Below are positions 42,771 through 51,256 of a DNA stretch of 64,000 nucleotides, piece after piece (positions within the stretch are counted from its first letter, which is position 1; the number at the start of each line of letters is the position of its first letter). Source of the DNA: Streptomyces sp. NRRL F-5135 (GTDB lineage Bacteria > Actinomycetota > Actinomycetes > Streptomycetales > Streptomycetaceae); contig NZ_JOHR01000001.1 in NCBI RefSeq assembly GCF_000719775.1, positions 801,123 through 865,122 on the forward strand, in the 5' to 3' direction. The translations under genes were made by a program, and so were the position numbers. The notes beneath the pieces were generated by a model, which was not told the origin of the DNA, made no database searches, and saw only the letters and a program-made list of their open reading frames with translations.

Positions 42771-43610
42771 ATGGGACGGGTCACCGAGCGCCGCCGCACC
42801 ATCCGCATCAGGAACGGAGCCGTCAGCAGCAGGCCCGACACCCTGGTGGCCGAAGAACCGCTGGAGATCCGGCTGAACGGCAAACCCCTCGCCATCACGA
42901 TGCGCACCCCGGGAGACGATTTCGCCCTCGCCACCGGGTTCCTCGTCAGCGAGGGCGTGATCGGCTCGGCCTCCGAGGTCCGGTCCGTCGTGTACTGCGC
43001 CGGGGCCCAGGACGACGGATCGAACACGTACAACGTGGTGGACGTGCAGCTCACCCCCGGCGTGCCGGTACCGGACATCACACTGGAGCGGAACGTCTAC
43101 ACGACGTCGTCGTGCGGGCTGTGCGGCAAGGCCAGCCTGGATGCCGTGCGGACCACGGCCCGGTTCCCGATCGCGGACACTCCCCCGGTCCGCGTCGAGC
43201 CCACGCTGCTCTCGGCCCTCCCCGACCGGCTGCGGGCGGCCCAGCAGGTCTTCGACCGGACCGGTGGGCTGCACGCGGCGGCGCTGTTCTCCGAGGCCGG
43301 AGAGCTGCTGGACATCCGGGAGGACGTCGGCCGGCACAACGCGGTCGACAAGCTCGTCGGCCGCGCACTGCGCCAGGACCTGCTGCCGTTGTCCCGGGCG
43401 ATCCTGCTGGTCTCCGGGCGCGCGTCGTTCGAGCTGGCCCAGAAGGCGGTGATGGCGGGCATACCCGTGCTCGCGGCGGTGTCCGCGCCGTCGTCCCTCG
43501 CCGTCGACCTCGCGGCGGAGACGGGGCTGACGCTGGTCGGCTTCCTGCGCGGCGCGTCGATGAACGTGTACGCGGGCGAGGAGCGGATCGCCTTGCACAG
43601 CCAGGTGTGA
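42771..43610 (+). CDS. fdhD: Formate dehydrogenase accessory sulfurtransferase FdhD
   Basis: 279 residues. The catalytic cysteine loop is C115-x2-C118 in TTSSCGLCGKASLD, which carries sulfur from a cysteine desulfurase to the molybdenum cofactor of formate dehydrogenase. Other signatures: EEPLEIRLNGKPLAITMRTPGDD, LATGFLVSEGVI, REDVGRHNAVDKLVG, LLVSGRASFELAQKA and GIPVLAAVSAPSSLAV. A formate dehydrogenase gene is not in the window. The protein makes biological sense beside an oxalate/formate carrier, because formate from oxalyl-CoA decarboxylation must be oxidised. An unusual CA-rich leader precedes the gene, and a GntR-type palindrome lies 165 bp upstream. Confidence 0.93.
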   Translation: MGRVTERRRTIRIRNGAVSSRPDTLVAEEPLEIRLNGKPLAITMRTPGDDFALATGFLVSEGVIGSASEVRSVVYCAGAQDDGSNTYNVVDVQLTPGVPVPDITLERNVYTTSSCGLCGKASLDAVRTTARFPIADTPPVRVEPTLLSALPDRLRAAQQVFDRTGGLHAAALFSEAGELLDIREDVGRHNAVDKLVGRALRQDLLPLSRAILLVSGRASFELAQKAVMAGIPVLAAVSAPSSLAVDLAAETGLTLVGFLRGASMNVYAGEERIALHSQV

Positions 43611-43719
43611 CGCTCGGCCCCCCCTTTTTTTGGGGCTCGGTTCGCCTCCGGGGGCGCTTGCTGTATCCATCAGCGGCCTCCGGCCGCGGGCCCTGTCGAC
43701 GGTCGACCGTGCTCGGTTT

Positions 43720-43783
43720 GCCCACGCGGCGGAGCCGCACATCGACACTGCCTCACAAACCTCCGCCCACGCGGCGGAGCCGC
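43720..43783. repeat. Two 19-bp direct repeats carrying GCGGC-GGA-GCCGC hairpins
   Basis: GCCCACGCGGCGGAGCCGC occurs at 43720-43738 and 43765-43783. The 360-bp region 43611-43970 holds no gene. It begins with a C-run, seven Ts and GGGGC (43617-43636), which forms only a weak stem, and it resembles the extragenic GC-hairpin repeats of Streptomyces. It separates the convergent fdhD and symporter genes and probably contains their termination signals. Confidence 0.6.
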
Positions 43784-43970
43784 GTATCAAGCACAGCCTC
43801 CCTTTCGACAGCGGCGCGCCCCTTCGGCTCACTCGCCGGCGGACGTGCCCGGCCCGGACGTATCAGGCACCCCGTCTCGCCCGGGAGGCGACCCGTTGGG
43901 GCGCGGACGCCCGGGCGCCCCGAAGGGCCGGCGTCGCCGAGCCGTCGGCAGCCACGGACCGCCGGGGACG

Positions 43971-45041
43971 TCAGCGGCCGGCGCGTCCGTCCGCCATGGC
44001 GGCCCGGTCCTCCGGTGGCCGGGCGGCGGAACGTGCCACGACGGGGCTCGCGTCCGGCTCCGGCAGCGGATCCCGGGCCCGGCGCTTGGCGATCACCGCG
44101 CACACCATCAGCTGCATCTGGTGGAACAGCATCAGCGGCAGGACGGCCAGGCTCGCCTGCGCCCCGAACAGGACGCTCGCCATCGGCAGCCCCGCCGCCA
44201 GGCTCTTCTTCGAGCCCGCGAACTGGATCGCCACCCGGTCCGCCCGGCCGAACCCCAGCGCCTTGGCGCCGTACCAGCTCGCCGCCAGCATCGCGGCCAG
44301 CAGCACGGCCTCGACACCCAGCAGCGCGCCCAGCCTGGCCGGGGTCACCTGGTGCCAGATGCCCTCGACCATGCCCTGGCTGAAGGCGGTGTAGACGACC
44401 AGCAGCACCGAGCCCCGGTCGACCAGGCCGAGCACCTTCTTGTGCCGGGTCAGGAAGCCCGCGACCCAGCGGCGCAGCGCCTGCCCCGCCAGGAACGGCA
44501 GCAGCAGCTGCGCCACGATCTTGAGGAGCGAGTCCGCCGAGAAGCCGCCCGTGCCGCCGCCCATCAGCAGCGCCACGAGCAGTGGGGTGGCCACGATCCC
44601 GACGAGGCTGGAGAACGATCCGGCGCAGATCGCGGCGGCCACGTTGCCCCGGGCCATGGACGTGAAGGCTATGGACGACTGGACCGTGGAGGGCACCAGG
44701 CACAGGAAGAGGAGCCCGCTGTACAGCGGGGGTGTCAGCACGAACGGCACGAGGCCCCGCGCGGCCAGCCCGAGCAGCGGGAAGAGCACGAACGTACCGG
44801 CCAGGACGGTCACGTGCAGCCGCCAGTGGCGCAGCCCGTCGAGCACCTCGCGCGTCGACAGCCTGGCCCCGTAGAGGAAGAACAACAGCGCCACCGCGCC
44901 GGTCGACGCGCCGCCCGCCACGGTGGCGGGCGTACCGGAGACCGGGAGCAGCGCGGCGAGGGCCACCGTTCCGATCAGCGCCAGGAGGTACGGGTCGAGG
45001 GGCAACCAGGAGGGCGGGCGAAGGGAACGGCGGCGGTTCAT
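43971..45041 (-). CDS. Bile acid:sodium symporter family protein (BASS/ACR3-like fold)
   Basis: 356 residues from ATG 45041 (GGAG three bases upstream; ATG 45086 is a less likely longer start). Ten membrane segments are expected: LLALIGTVALAALLPVSG, ALLFFLYGARLS, PPLYSGLLFLCLVPSTVQSSIAFTSMARGN and QFAGSKKSLAAGLPMASVLF. The family motifs C-L-V-P-S-T-V-Q-S-S and G-S-K-K-S are clear. Family members import bile acids, pyruvate, pantothenate or other organic anions with sodium; the substrate here is not known. It is divergent from a LysR gene 129 bp away, the classic arrangement for a regulator and its target. Confidence 0.85.
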   Translation of the reverse strand: MNRRRSLRPPSWLPLDPYLLALIGTVALAALLPVSGTPATVAGGASTGAVALLFFLYGARLSTREVLDGLRHWRLHVTVLAGTFVLFPLLGLAARGLVPFVLTPPLYSGLLFLCLVPSTVQSSIAFTSMARGNVAAAICAGSFSSLVGIVATPLLVALLMGGGTGGFSADSLLKIVAQLLLPFLAGQALRRWVAGFLTRHKKVLGLVDRGSVLLVVYTAFSQGMVEGIWHQVTPARLGALLGVEAVLLAAMLAASWYGAKALGFGRADRVAIQFAGSKKSLAAGLPMASVLFGAQASLAVLPLMLFHQMQLMVCAVIAKRRARDPLPEPDASPVVARSAARPPEDRAAMADGRAGR

Positions 45042-45170
45042 GTGCTCCACTACTACGTGCGGTCGGTACAGATCGTGCCTCCCCATGCTCCACCCGTTCG
45101 GGCCGATCGGGAATCCCGCATACCGCTCTGACTGTCATCACGCTTCGCGATGACCCCGTAGCCTGGTGAC

Positions 45171-46085
45171 ATGCCCGGTGATCCGCGTGGCGGTATGTAC
45201 GATCCCGCACAGCTGCGTACCTTCCTGGCCGTGGCCCAGACCCTGAGCTTCACGCGGGCCGCCCGCCGGCTGGGGGTGCGCCAGTCGACGGTGAGCCAGC
45301 ACGTGCGGCGGCTGGAGGACGCGACGGGCCGGCCGTTGTTCAGCCGTGACACCCACAGCGTGGAGCTGACCGAGGACGGCGAGGCGATGCTCGGATTCGC
45401 CTCGACGATCCTGGCCGCGCACGAACGGGCGGCGGCCTTCTTCACCGGCGGCCGGCCGCGCGGCCGGCTGCGGTTCGGGGCGTCGGAGGACTTCGTCCTC
45501 ACCCGGCTCCCCGAGATCCTGGAGTCGTTCCGGCGCGACCATCCCGAGGTGGACCTGGAGCTGACCGTCGAGCTCTCCGGCACGCTGCACGAACAGCTCG
45601 CCGCCGGCCTCCTCGATCTGGTGCTGGCCAAGCGCCCCGGCGGCGACACGCACGGCGAGCTGGTCTGGCGGTCCGCCCTGACCTGGATCGGCGCCCCCCG
45701 GCTGCGGCTGGACCCCGACCGTCCGGTCCCGCTGATCGTGTATCCACCACCGGGGATCACCCGGGCCCGCGCCCTGACGGTGCTGGAGGCGCACGGCCGG
45801 CGTTGGCGCGTCGCCTGTACGAGCGCGAGCCTGAGCGCGCTGATCGCGGCGGCCAGGGCGGGGCTCGGGGTGATGGCGCACACGCGCGGGCTGATACCGC
45901 CGGGGCTGGTCCCGGTCCCGGCCCGGGCGGGGCTGCCGGAACTGGGCGAGGTGGACTTCGTCCTCCTGCACGGCGCCAGGAGTACGGGGCGCGAGGGCGG
46001 GGCCGCCCAGGAGGCGGCGGACGCGCTGGCCGCGGCGATCCTGGCGGCCGGTGACCGGCTGCGCCGCCCGGCCGTCGAGGGCTGA
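45171..46085 (+). CDS. LysR-family transcriptional regulator
   Basis: 304 residues. The winged helix near residues 11-70 reads AQLRTFLAVAQTLSFTRAAR and RLGVRQSTVSQHVRRLEDATG; the effector-binding domain begins LRFGASEDFVLTRLPEIL. ATG 45171 follows a TAGCCT -10 box by about six bases, so the mRNA may be leaderless; ATG 45195 is an alternative start. It faces the BASS-family symporter gene across a 129-bp region and probably activates it when its co-inducer is bound. The domain order and length are normal. Confidence 0.87.
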   Translation: MPGDPRGGMYDPAQLRTFLAVAQTLSFTRAARRLGVRQSTVSQHVRRLEDATGRPLFSRDTHSVELTEDGEAMLGFASTILAAHERAAAFFTGGRPRGRLRFGASEDFVLTRLPEILESFRRDHPEVDLELTVELSGTLHEQLAAGLLDLVLAKRPGGDTHGELVWRSALTWIGAPRLRLDPDRPVPLIVYPPPGITRARALTVLEAHGRRWRVACTSASLSALIAAARAGLGVMAHTRGLIPPGLVPVPARAGLPELGEVDFVLLHGARSTGREGGAAQEAADALAAAILAAGDRLRRPAVEG

Positions 46086-46583
46086 GGCCCTCGACGGCCC
46101 ACGCGCGGCGCCCTTGTGTCGCACGCCCCGGCCGCCGTCCGGCCGCCTCGTGACGCCCGTCCGGGCCGCTGCCCGTTCGCCGCCCGACGCGTGCCCGGTC
46201 GGGGCCGAGCCGTGGCGGCTCGCCGGCAGCCCCCTTCCGGGACCCGACGTTCGGTACGCTCGCGCCGTCGGCCGTCCCTCGAACCGCCCGGCGCCGCTTC
46301 CGGCGGAAAGTTCGCAGGTGAGAGCCCGTCAGCAACTCATCAGGTACGGACCAAGCCCCCTGCGCGGTAGAGCGGACGTGACTCCTCCGTACGGATTCGG
46401 TGGAGATTCCGGGCCGCCGCACCCGTCGCGGGCCCGCGAAGTGGCCCAACCCTCGTTCTCCCGGCCCGTTTCGGGTCGTCGACCTGTGCGAATACCGCTG
46501 GTAACCGGCTCCCTGCGGGCTCTGTCCAGGCTCCGGAGGGTGGGGTACCGTCACCGGCGCCGTACGGAGCGCCACGAGGAGCC
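46086..46583. other. 498-bp non-coding region before the acyl-CoA synthetase gene
   Basis: No gene is supported on either strand. Near its right end GGGGTACC (46539-46546) resembles the GGGTAC -10 box of SigB-type stress promoters, but no matching -35 is clear. The segment GGTGAGAGCCCGTCAGCAACTC near 46315-46340 drew attention as a possible structured leader; I could not fit it to a known riboswitch. Confidence 0.35.
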
Positions 46584-48413
46584 ATGCCATTGCGCGAGAT
46601 CACCGTCCCCCCTTTGCCGGCCGCCCCCCATGTCGGTGGGCTCGCGGACATCGTGTTCGAGCACGCTCTGGAGGATCCGGAACGGGCCGCGCTCGGCGTC
46701 AAGGACGCGACGGGCCGGTGGCGGGACATGAGCGCGGCGGAGTTCCGTGACGAGGTGCTGGCCCTGGCCAAGGGGCTGCTCGCACAGGGCGTACGGTTCG
46801 GCGACCGGGTCGCGATCATGTCCCGTACCCGCTACGAGTGGACGCTCTTCGACTTCGCGCTCTGGGCCGTCGGCGCCCTGCCCGTCCCGGTCTACCCCAC
46901 GTCCTCCGCCGAGCAGGTCCACTGGATGCTGCACGACGCGGAGGTGTCCGCCTGTGTGGTCGAGCACGAGGACCACGCGATGACCGTCGCCTCGGTGATC
47001 GACCGGCTGCCCCGCCTCAAGCGGCTCTGGCAGCTGGACGGGGGCGCGGTGGCGGAGCTGTTCGCCGCGGGTGAGGCCGTGGACGACGACGTCGTGCACC
47101 GGCACCGGATGGCGGTGACCCCGGACTCGACGGCCACGGTCATCTACACCTCGGGCACCACCGGCCGGCCCAAGGGCTGCGTCCTCACCCACGCCAACTT
47201 CATGTTCGAGGCGGACACCGTCCTGGGCCGCTGGGAACCGGTCTTCCACTCCCGCCCGGGCGACGAGGCCTCGACCCTGCTGTTCCTGCCCCTCTCGCAC
47301 GTCTTCGGGCGCATGATCGAGATAGCGGCGGTACGCGGCCGGGTGAAGCTGGGCCATCAGCCGGTCCTCAAGGCGAGCGCCCTGCTGCCGGATCTGGCCG
47401 CGTTCGCGCCGTCCTTCGTCCTGGCGGTGCCGTACATCTTCGAGAAGGTCTACCACGCGGCCCGCCGCAGGGCGGAGTCGGAGGGGAAGGCCGCTCCGTT
47501 CGACAAGGCCGTGGAGGTGGCGGTGCGCTACGCGGAGGCCAGGGAGCGGCGGGCCTTCGGCCTCGGCCCGGGGCCCTCCGCCGCGCTGCGCGTACAGCAC
47601 CAGTTCTTCGAGAAGGCGGTGTACGCCAAGGTGCGTGCGGCGATGGGCGGGCGGGTGCGGCACGCCATGTCGGGCGGTTCCGCGATGGACCGGCGGCTCG
47701 GCCTCTTCTTCGCCGGCGCGGGCATCACCATCTACGAGGGGTACGGGCTCACGGAGTCCAGCGCGGCGGCGACCGCGAACCCTCCGGGGCGTACCCGCTT
47801 CGGCACGGTCGGCCTGCCCATACCGGGCGGATCGGTGCGGATCGCCGAGGACGGCGAGGTCTGGCTGCGCGGCGGCCACGTCTTCGCGGGCTATCTGACC
47901 GACAAGGAGGCCACCGACCGGACCCTGCGCGACGGCTGGCTGGCGACCGGGGACCTGGGCGCGCTCGACGATGACGGCTATCTCACCATCACCGGGCGGA
48001 AGAAGGAGATCCTGGTCACCTCGGGCGGCAAGAGCCTGTCGCCCGCCTGGCTGGAGGAGCGGGTACGGGCGCATCCCCTGGTCGCGCAGTGCCTCGTGGT
48101 CGGCGACGACCGGCCGTACGTCGCCGCCCTGGTCACGCTGGACAAGGAAGGCGTCGATCACTGGCTGTCCATCCAGGGCCGGCCGCCGCTCGAACCCGCC
48201 GCGCTGGTGCGGGACACGGACCTGGAGACGGAGATCCGCCGTGCGGTGGTGGCCGCCAACACCTCGGTGTCCCAGGCGGAGTCGATCCGTACCTTCCGCA
48301 TCCTGGCGCACCCGTTCAGCGAGGAACAGGGGTTGCTGACACCGTCGCTGAAGCTCAAGCGGAAGGCGATAGAGGCCGCGTACGCGCGGGAGGTCGAGGC
48401 GCTCTACCGGTGA
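46584..48413 (+). CDS. Long-chain acyl-CoA synthetase / AMP-dependent ligase (FadD15-like)
   Basis: 609 residues. The adenylate-forming motifs are intact: the P-loop YTSGTTGRPKGCVLTHANF near residue 187, MSGGSAMD, IYEGYGLTESSAAATANPPG near 383, GWLATGDLGALDDDGYL and the KEILVTSGGKSLSP region with the C-terminal lysine in LTPSLKLKRK. Such enzymes activate fatty acids through acyl-AMP to acyl-CoA in the cytoplasm or at the membrane. Its length and motif order match the FadD15/AMP-binding family of actinomycetes. ATG 46584 has a GGAG only two bases away, and a second GGAG lies 14 bases away. The gene is monocistronic, followed by the aldo/keto reductase gene 124 bp on. Confidence 0.9.
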   Translation: MPLREITVPPLPAAPHVGGLADIVFEHALEDPERAALGVKDATGRWRDMSAAEFRDEVLALAKGLLAQGVRFGDRVAIMSRTRYEWTLFDFALWAVGALPVPVYPTSSAEQVHWMLHDAEVSACVVEHEDHAMTVASVIDRLPRLKRLWQLDGGAVAELFAAGEAVDDDVVHRHRMAVTPDSTATVIYTSGTTGRPKGCVLTHANFMFEADTVLGRWEPVFHSRPGDEASTLLFLPLSHVFGRMIEIAAVRGRVKLGHQPVLKASALLPDLAAFAPSFVLAVPYIFEKVYHAARRRAESEGKAAPFDKAVEVAVRYAEARERRAFGLGPGPSAALRVQHQFFEKAVYAKVRAAMGGRVRHAMSGGSAMDRRLGLFFAGAGITIYEGYGLTESSAAATANPPGRTRFGTVGLPIPGGSVRIAEDGEVWLRGGHVFAGYLTDKEATDRTLRDGWLATGDLGALDDDGYLTITGRKKEILVTSGGKSLSPAWLEERVRAHPLVAQCLVVGDDRPYVAALVTLDKEGVDHWLSIQGRPPLEPAALVRDTDLETEIRRAVVAANTSVSQAESIRTFRILAHPFSEEQGLLTPSLKLKRKAIEAAYAREVEALYR

Positions 48414-48537
48414 ATGGGCGGGGCCTCGGCCGGGCAGGGACCGGGGGCAAGAGGCCGGACGCCCGCCGCGGGAATCCGGTGGACCTTGTGATCGTTGCCC
48501 CAGGAGACACCCCCTACGACGTAAGGACCGACAGCTC

Positions 48538-49377
48538 GTGAGCCAGGTGCCCGCACTCACCCTCAACAACGGCGTGAAGATTCCCCAGCTCGGCTTCGGC
48601 GTCTGGCAGGTGCCGGACGACGAGGCGACACCGGCGGTCGCCACCGCGCTGGAGGCCGGATACCGCAGCATCGACACCGCGGCGGTCTACGGCAACGAGG
48701 AGGGCACGGGCAGGGCCCTCGCCGCCTCCGGGATAGCCCGCGAGGAACTGTTCGTCACCACGAAGCTGCAGAACAGCGATCAGGGGTACGACTCCACGCT
48801 GCGCGCCTTCGACGCCTCGCTGGACAGGCTCGGTCTCGATTACGTGGACCTGTACCTGATCCACTGGCCGATGCCCTCCGTCGGCAGGTACGTGGACACG
48901 TACAAGGCGTTCGAGAAGATCTACTCGGACGGCCGGGCCAAGGCCATCGGCGTGTCGAACTTCCTCCCGGAGCACCTTGACCGGCTGGCCGACGAGGCCG
49001 CGGTGGTCCCGGTGCTCAACCAGATCGAGCTGCACCCGCAGCTCCAGCAGGCCGAGTCGCGCGCCTTCCACGCGGAGCGCTCCATCCTCACCGAGGCGTG
49101 GTCCCCGCTGGGCCAGGGCAAGGGGCTGCTGGAGGTCCCGACGGTGGTCGCGATCGCGCGGAAGCACGGCAGGACCCCGGCGCAGGCGGTGCTGCGCTGG
49201 CACCTCCAGCTGGGCAACGTGGTGATCCCCAAGTCCGTGACCCCGTCCCGGATCCGGGAGAACATCGACGTGTTCGACTTCGAGCTGGACGCGGACGACC
49301 TGGCGGCGCTCGCCGCGCTGGACGAGGGCAAGCGCCTGGGCCCCGACCCGACGGACTTCACCGCCGGCGCTCGCTGA
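48538..49377 (+). CDS. Aldo/keto reductase (2,5-diketo-D-gluconate reductase type)
   Basis: 279 residues from GTG 48538, with AAGGA ten bases upstream. The AKR tetrad is complete: D46 and Y51 in SIDTAAVYGNEEG, K76 in VTTKLQNSD and H109 in LYLIHWP. The NADPH-binding C-terminal segment VVIPKSVTPSRIREN is present. The enzyme reduces aldehydes or keto-acids with NADPH; the specific substrate is unknown. It is a stand-alone gene closed by a strong hairpin, which it shares with the convergent pterin dehydratase gene. Confidence 0.9.
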   Translation: MSQVPALTLNNGVKIPQLGFGVWQVPDDEATPAVATALEAGYRSIDTAAVYGNEEGTGRALAASGIAREELFVTTKLQNSDQGYDSTLRAFDASLDRLGLDYVDLYLIHWPMPSVGRYVDTYKAFEKIYSDGRAKAIGVSNFLPEHLDRLADEAAVVPVLNQIELHPQLQQAESRAFHAERSILTEAWSPLGQGKGLLEVPTVVAIARKHGRTPAQAVLRWHLQLGNVVIPKSVTPSRIRENIDVFDFELDADDLAALAALDEGKRLGPDPTDFTAGAR

Positions 49378-49390
49378 GTCCCGTACGGGA

Positions 49391-49436
49391 CGACGAAAGC
49401 GGCGTGCGCCGACGAGGGCTCGCGCCGCTTTCGTCG
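49391..49436. terminator. Bidirectional hairpin terminator
   Basis: Perfect 14-bp arms CGACGAAAGCGGCG / CGCCGCTTTCGTCG flank an 18-base loop, 14 bp after the aldo/keto reductase stop. The convergent pterin dehydratase gene ends 48 bp beyond. Confidence 0.85.
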
Positions 49437-49483
49437 TGTGGCGGGGCGTGCGCGCAGGCGCGAGCGCGGCCCGCCGCGACCGG

Positions 49484-49789
49484 TCAGCTTGCGCCGTGGG
49501 ACGGAGCGATCTCCTCTACGCGGCGCGCGAGAGCGAAGTCCTTCTCGGTCAGGGCGCCGCCCGCGTCGTGCGTCCGCACGGCGACTGCCACGGTGTTGTA
49601 CCCCAGCGTCAGTTCCGAGTGGTGGTTCGACTCGTCCTGGATCCGGGCGACATGGACGACGAGGGCGGTCGCCGCGAAGTGCGTGCCGAGGCGGTACGTC
49701 CGAGCGAGCCGGCCGTCCGTCACGGACCAGCCGGGCAGCTCCCGCAGCCGGTCCTCGGTCTCCTGCTGGGACAGCGCTCCGGTGGCCAT
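49484..49789 (-). CDS. Pterin-4a-carbinolamine dehydratase
   Basis: 101 residues, ATG 49789 with AAGGAG eight bases upstream. The family core is ESNHHSELTLGYNTVAVAVR, where the paired histidines and following residues form the catalytic pocket that dehydrates 4a-hydroxytetrahydrobiopterin, followed by GGALTEKDFALARRVEE. It recycles the pterin cofactor of aromatic amino-acid hydroxylases; in actinomycetes without such an enzyme it may serve another pterin. The full-length small protein stands alone, convergent to the aldo/keto reductase gene. Confidence 0.9.
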   Translation of the reverse strand: MATGALSQQETEDRLRELPGWSVTDGRLARTYRLGTHFAATALVVHVARIQDESNHHSELTLGYNTVAVAVRTHDAGGALTEKDFALARRVEEIAPSHGAS

Positions 49790-49933
49790 GGCCGGGACTC
49801 CTTCCGTCGAACGGGCGATGACACGGCCCGACCCTACGTCTCCCGGCCCGCCCCCGCGGTTCCGCCGTGCTGAACGCCCCGTTCACACCCTCCGCCCGGT
49901 GGCCGTCGGCGTGGCGGCGAGAGGTGTCCGTCC

Positions 49934-49943
49934 GAAACGTTTC
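49934..49943. promoter_or_regulatory. Perfect palindrome GAAACGTTTC upstream of the sigma-factor gene
   Basis: A 10-bp palindrome lies 113 bases before the sigma-factor start, followed by an A/T-rich stretch (CTTTTTCAGCCGAAAAAATAG, 49953-49972) that stands out in this GC-rich sequence. The site resembles LacI-type half-sites, but its regulator is unknown. Confidence 0.45.
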
Positions 49944-50055
49944 CCCATGGCGACTTTTTCAGCCGAAAAAATAGTTGGTGCGGAGGGGACATGACGGCGC
50001 GCATCAGGGGCAGGCGCAGCCCCGTCAAGGATCCGCCGCACTGAAAGGTGATGTC

Positions 50056-51000
50056 ATGACGACCGGAACTGTCCATGCTGCTGGGGCCGCTGGGACGGAG
50101 CGGGCGGAGGACGTCCTGGCTTCCGGCGTGGCGGCGAACACCGACGTGCCGGCCGACGCGCCGTGGCCGGCGTCACCGTCACCGTCGGACGAGCTGCCGT
50201 ACATCGAGGATCCGGGCAGCGTCGCGCCGAAGGACGCGCGGGAACTCTCCAAGCTCTTCTTCGACCGGCTGGCGGTGCTGGAAGAGGGCACGCACGAGTA
50301 CCAGTACGCGCGCAACACGCTCATCGAGATGAACCAGTCGCTGGTCCGGTTCGCCGCGAGCCGGTTCCGCAACCGGGGCGGTGGTGACATGGAGGACATC
50401 CTCCAGGTCGGCACCATCGGCCTGATCAAGGCGATCGACCGGTTCGACCTGTCCCGCGAGGTGGAGTTCACCTCCTTCGCGGTCCCGTACATCGTCGGCG
50501 AGATCAAGCGCTTCTTCCGGGACACCACCTGGGCCGTCCATGTCCCGCGCCGCCTCCAGGAACTGCGGGTGGAGCTGGCCAAGGCCAAGGAACGGCTGGC
50601 CACCCACCTGGACCGGGAGCCGACGGTCAAGGAGCTCTCGGAGCTGCTCGGGATCAGCGAGGAGGAGGTCGTGGAGGGCCTGGTCGCGACCAACGGCTAC
50701 ACGGCCGGCTCGCTCGACATGCCGGCCGGCGAGGACGACCCGCACGGTGGCGGACGGACGTTCGCCGACGTGCTGGGCGACGCGGACCCCGCGATCGAGA
50801 AGGTCGAGAACCTGCACGCGCTGGCCCCGCTGCTGGCCCAGCTCGACGAGCGCGAACGCGACATCGTGCGGATGCGGTTCGGCCAGGAGATGACACAGTC
50901 CCAGATCGGCGCGCGGCTGGGCGTGTCGCAGATGCACGTCTCGCGGCTGCTGAACCGCATCATCACGCAGCTGCGGGCCGGGATGCTCGTCGAGGAGTGA
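50056..51000 (+). CDS. RNA polymerase sigma factor, SigB/SigF/SigG stress-type (group 3)
   Basis: 314 residues from ATG 50056 (AAAGG upstream). A 45-residue Ala/Pro-rich N-terminal tail precedes region 2 (DMEDILQVGTIGLIKAIDRF and EFTSFAVPYIVGEIKRFFRD, binding the -10 element), region 3 (VPRRLQELRVELAKAKERL) and region 4 (LDERERDIVRMRFGQEMTQS and GARLGVSQMHVSRLLNRI, binding the -35 element). This is the four-region layout of the Streptomyces SigB/F/G/H group used in osmotic stress and sporulation. No anti-sigma or anti-anti-sigma gene is adjacent, so any partner-switch regulators are encoded elsewhere. A palindrome GAAACGTTTC lies upstream. Confidence 0.9.
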   Translation: MTTGTVHAAGAAGTERAEDVLASGVAANTDVPADAPWPASPSPSDELPYIEDPGSVAPKDARELSKLFFDRLAVLEEGTHEYQYARNTLIEMNQSLVRFAASRFRNRGGGDMEDILQVGTIGLIKAIDRFDLSREVEFTSFAVPYIVGEIKRFFRDTTWAVHVPRRLQELRVELAKAKERLATHLDREPTVKELSELLGISEEEVVEGLVATNGYTAGSLDMPAGEDDPHGGGRTFADVLGDADPAIEKVENLHALAPLLAQLDERERDIVRMRFGQEMTQSQIGARLGVSQMHVSRLLNRIITQLRAGMLVEE

Positions 51001-51154
51001 CGGGCGGCGGACGACCGCGGGGACGGTGTCGGACCCATGGGCCACACCCGGTCCAAGACCCTGAGCTCCGAGCCGGTCGCCGGAACACTCCTGAGGAGCG
51101 TCCGTCGACCGGAAGAGGGACCTCACCCCAGGGGGCCGGGGCGCGCGCCCCGGC

Positions 51155-51193
51155 GCTCACCCGCCGCGCACGCGGATCGCGCGGCGGGTGAGC
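51155..51193. terminator. Bidirectional hairpin terminator
   Basis: Perfect 15-bp arms GCTCACCCGCCGCGC / GCGCGGCGGGTGAGC with a 9-base loop stand between the convergent sigma-factor and alpha-mannosidase genes. A second, shorter run of GAGCGGGT repeats follows. Confidence 0.85.
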
Positions 51194-51256
51194 GGGTGAG
51201 CGTGAGCGGGTCGGCGTGCACCGTGAGCGGTGGGCCGGAGGCTCGCCGATGCCCGG

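Noticed and set aside
43617..43636. Intrinsic terminator of fdhD
   Set aside because: The run of T residues falls inside the loop, not after the stem, and the stem is only five base pairs.
46086..46583. Riboswitch or structured leader before the acyl-CoA synthetase gene
   Set aside because: I could not match the segment to cobalamin, SAM, ydaO/c-di-AMP or other class consensus by eye; the evidence is too thin for a call. A covariance-model search would settle it.
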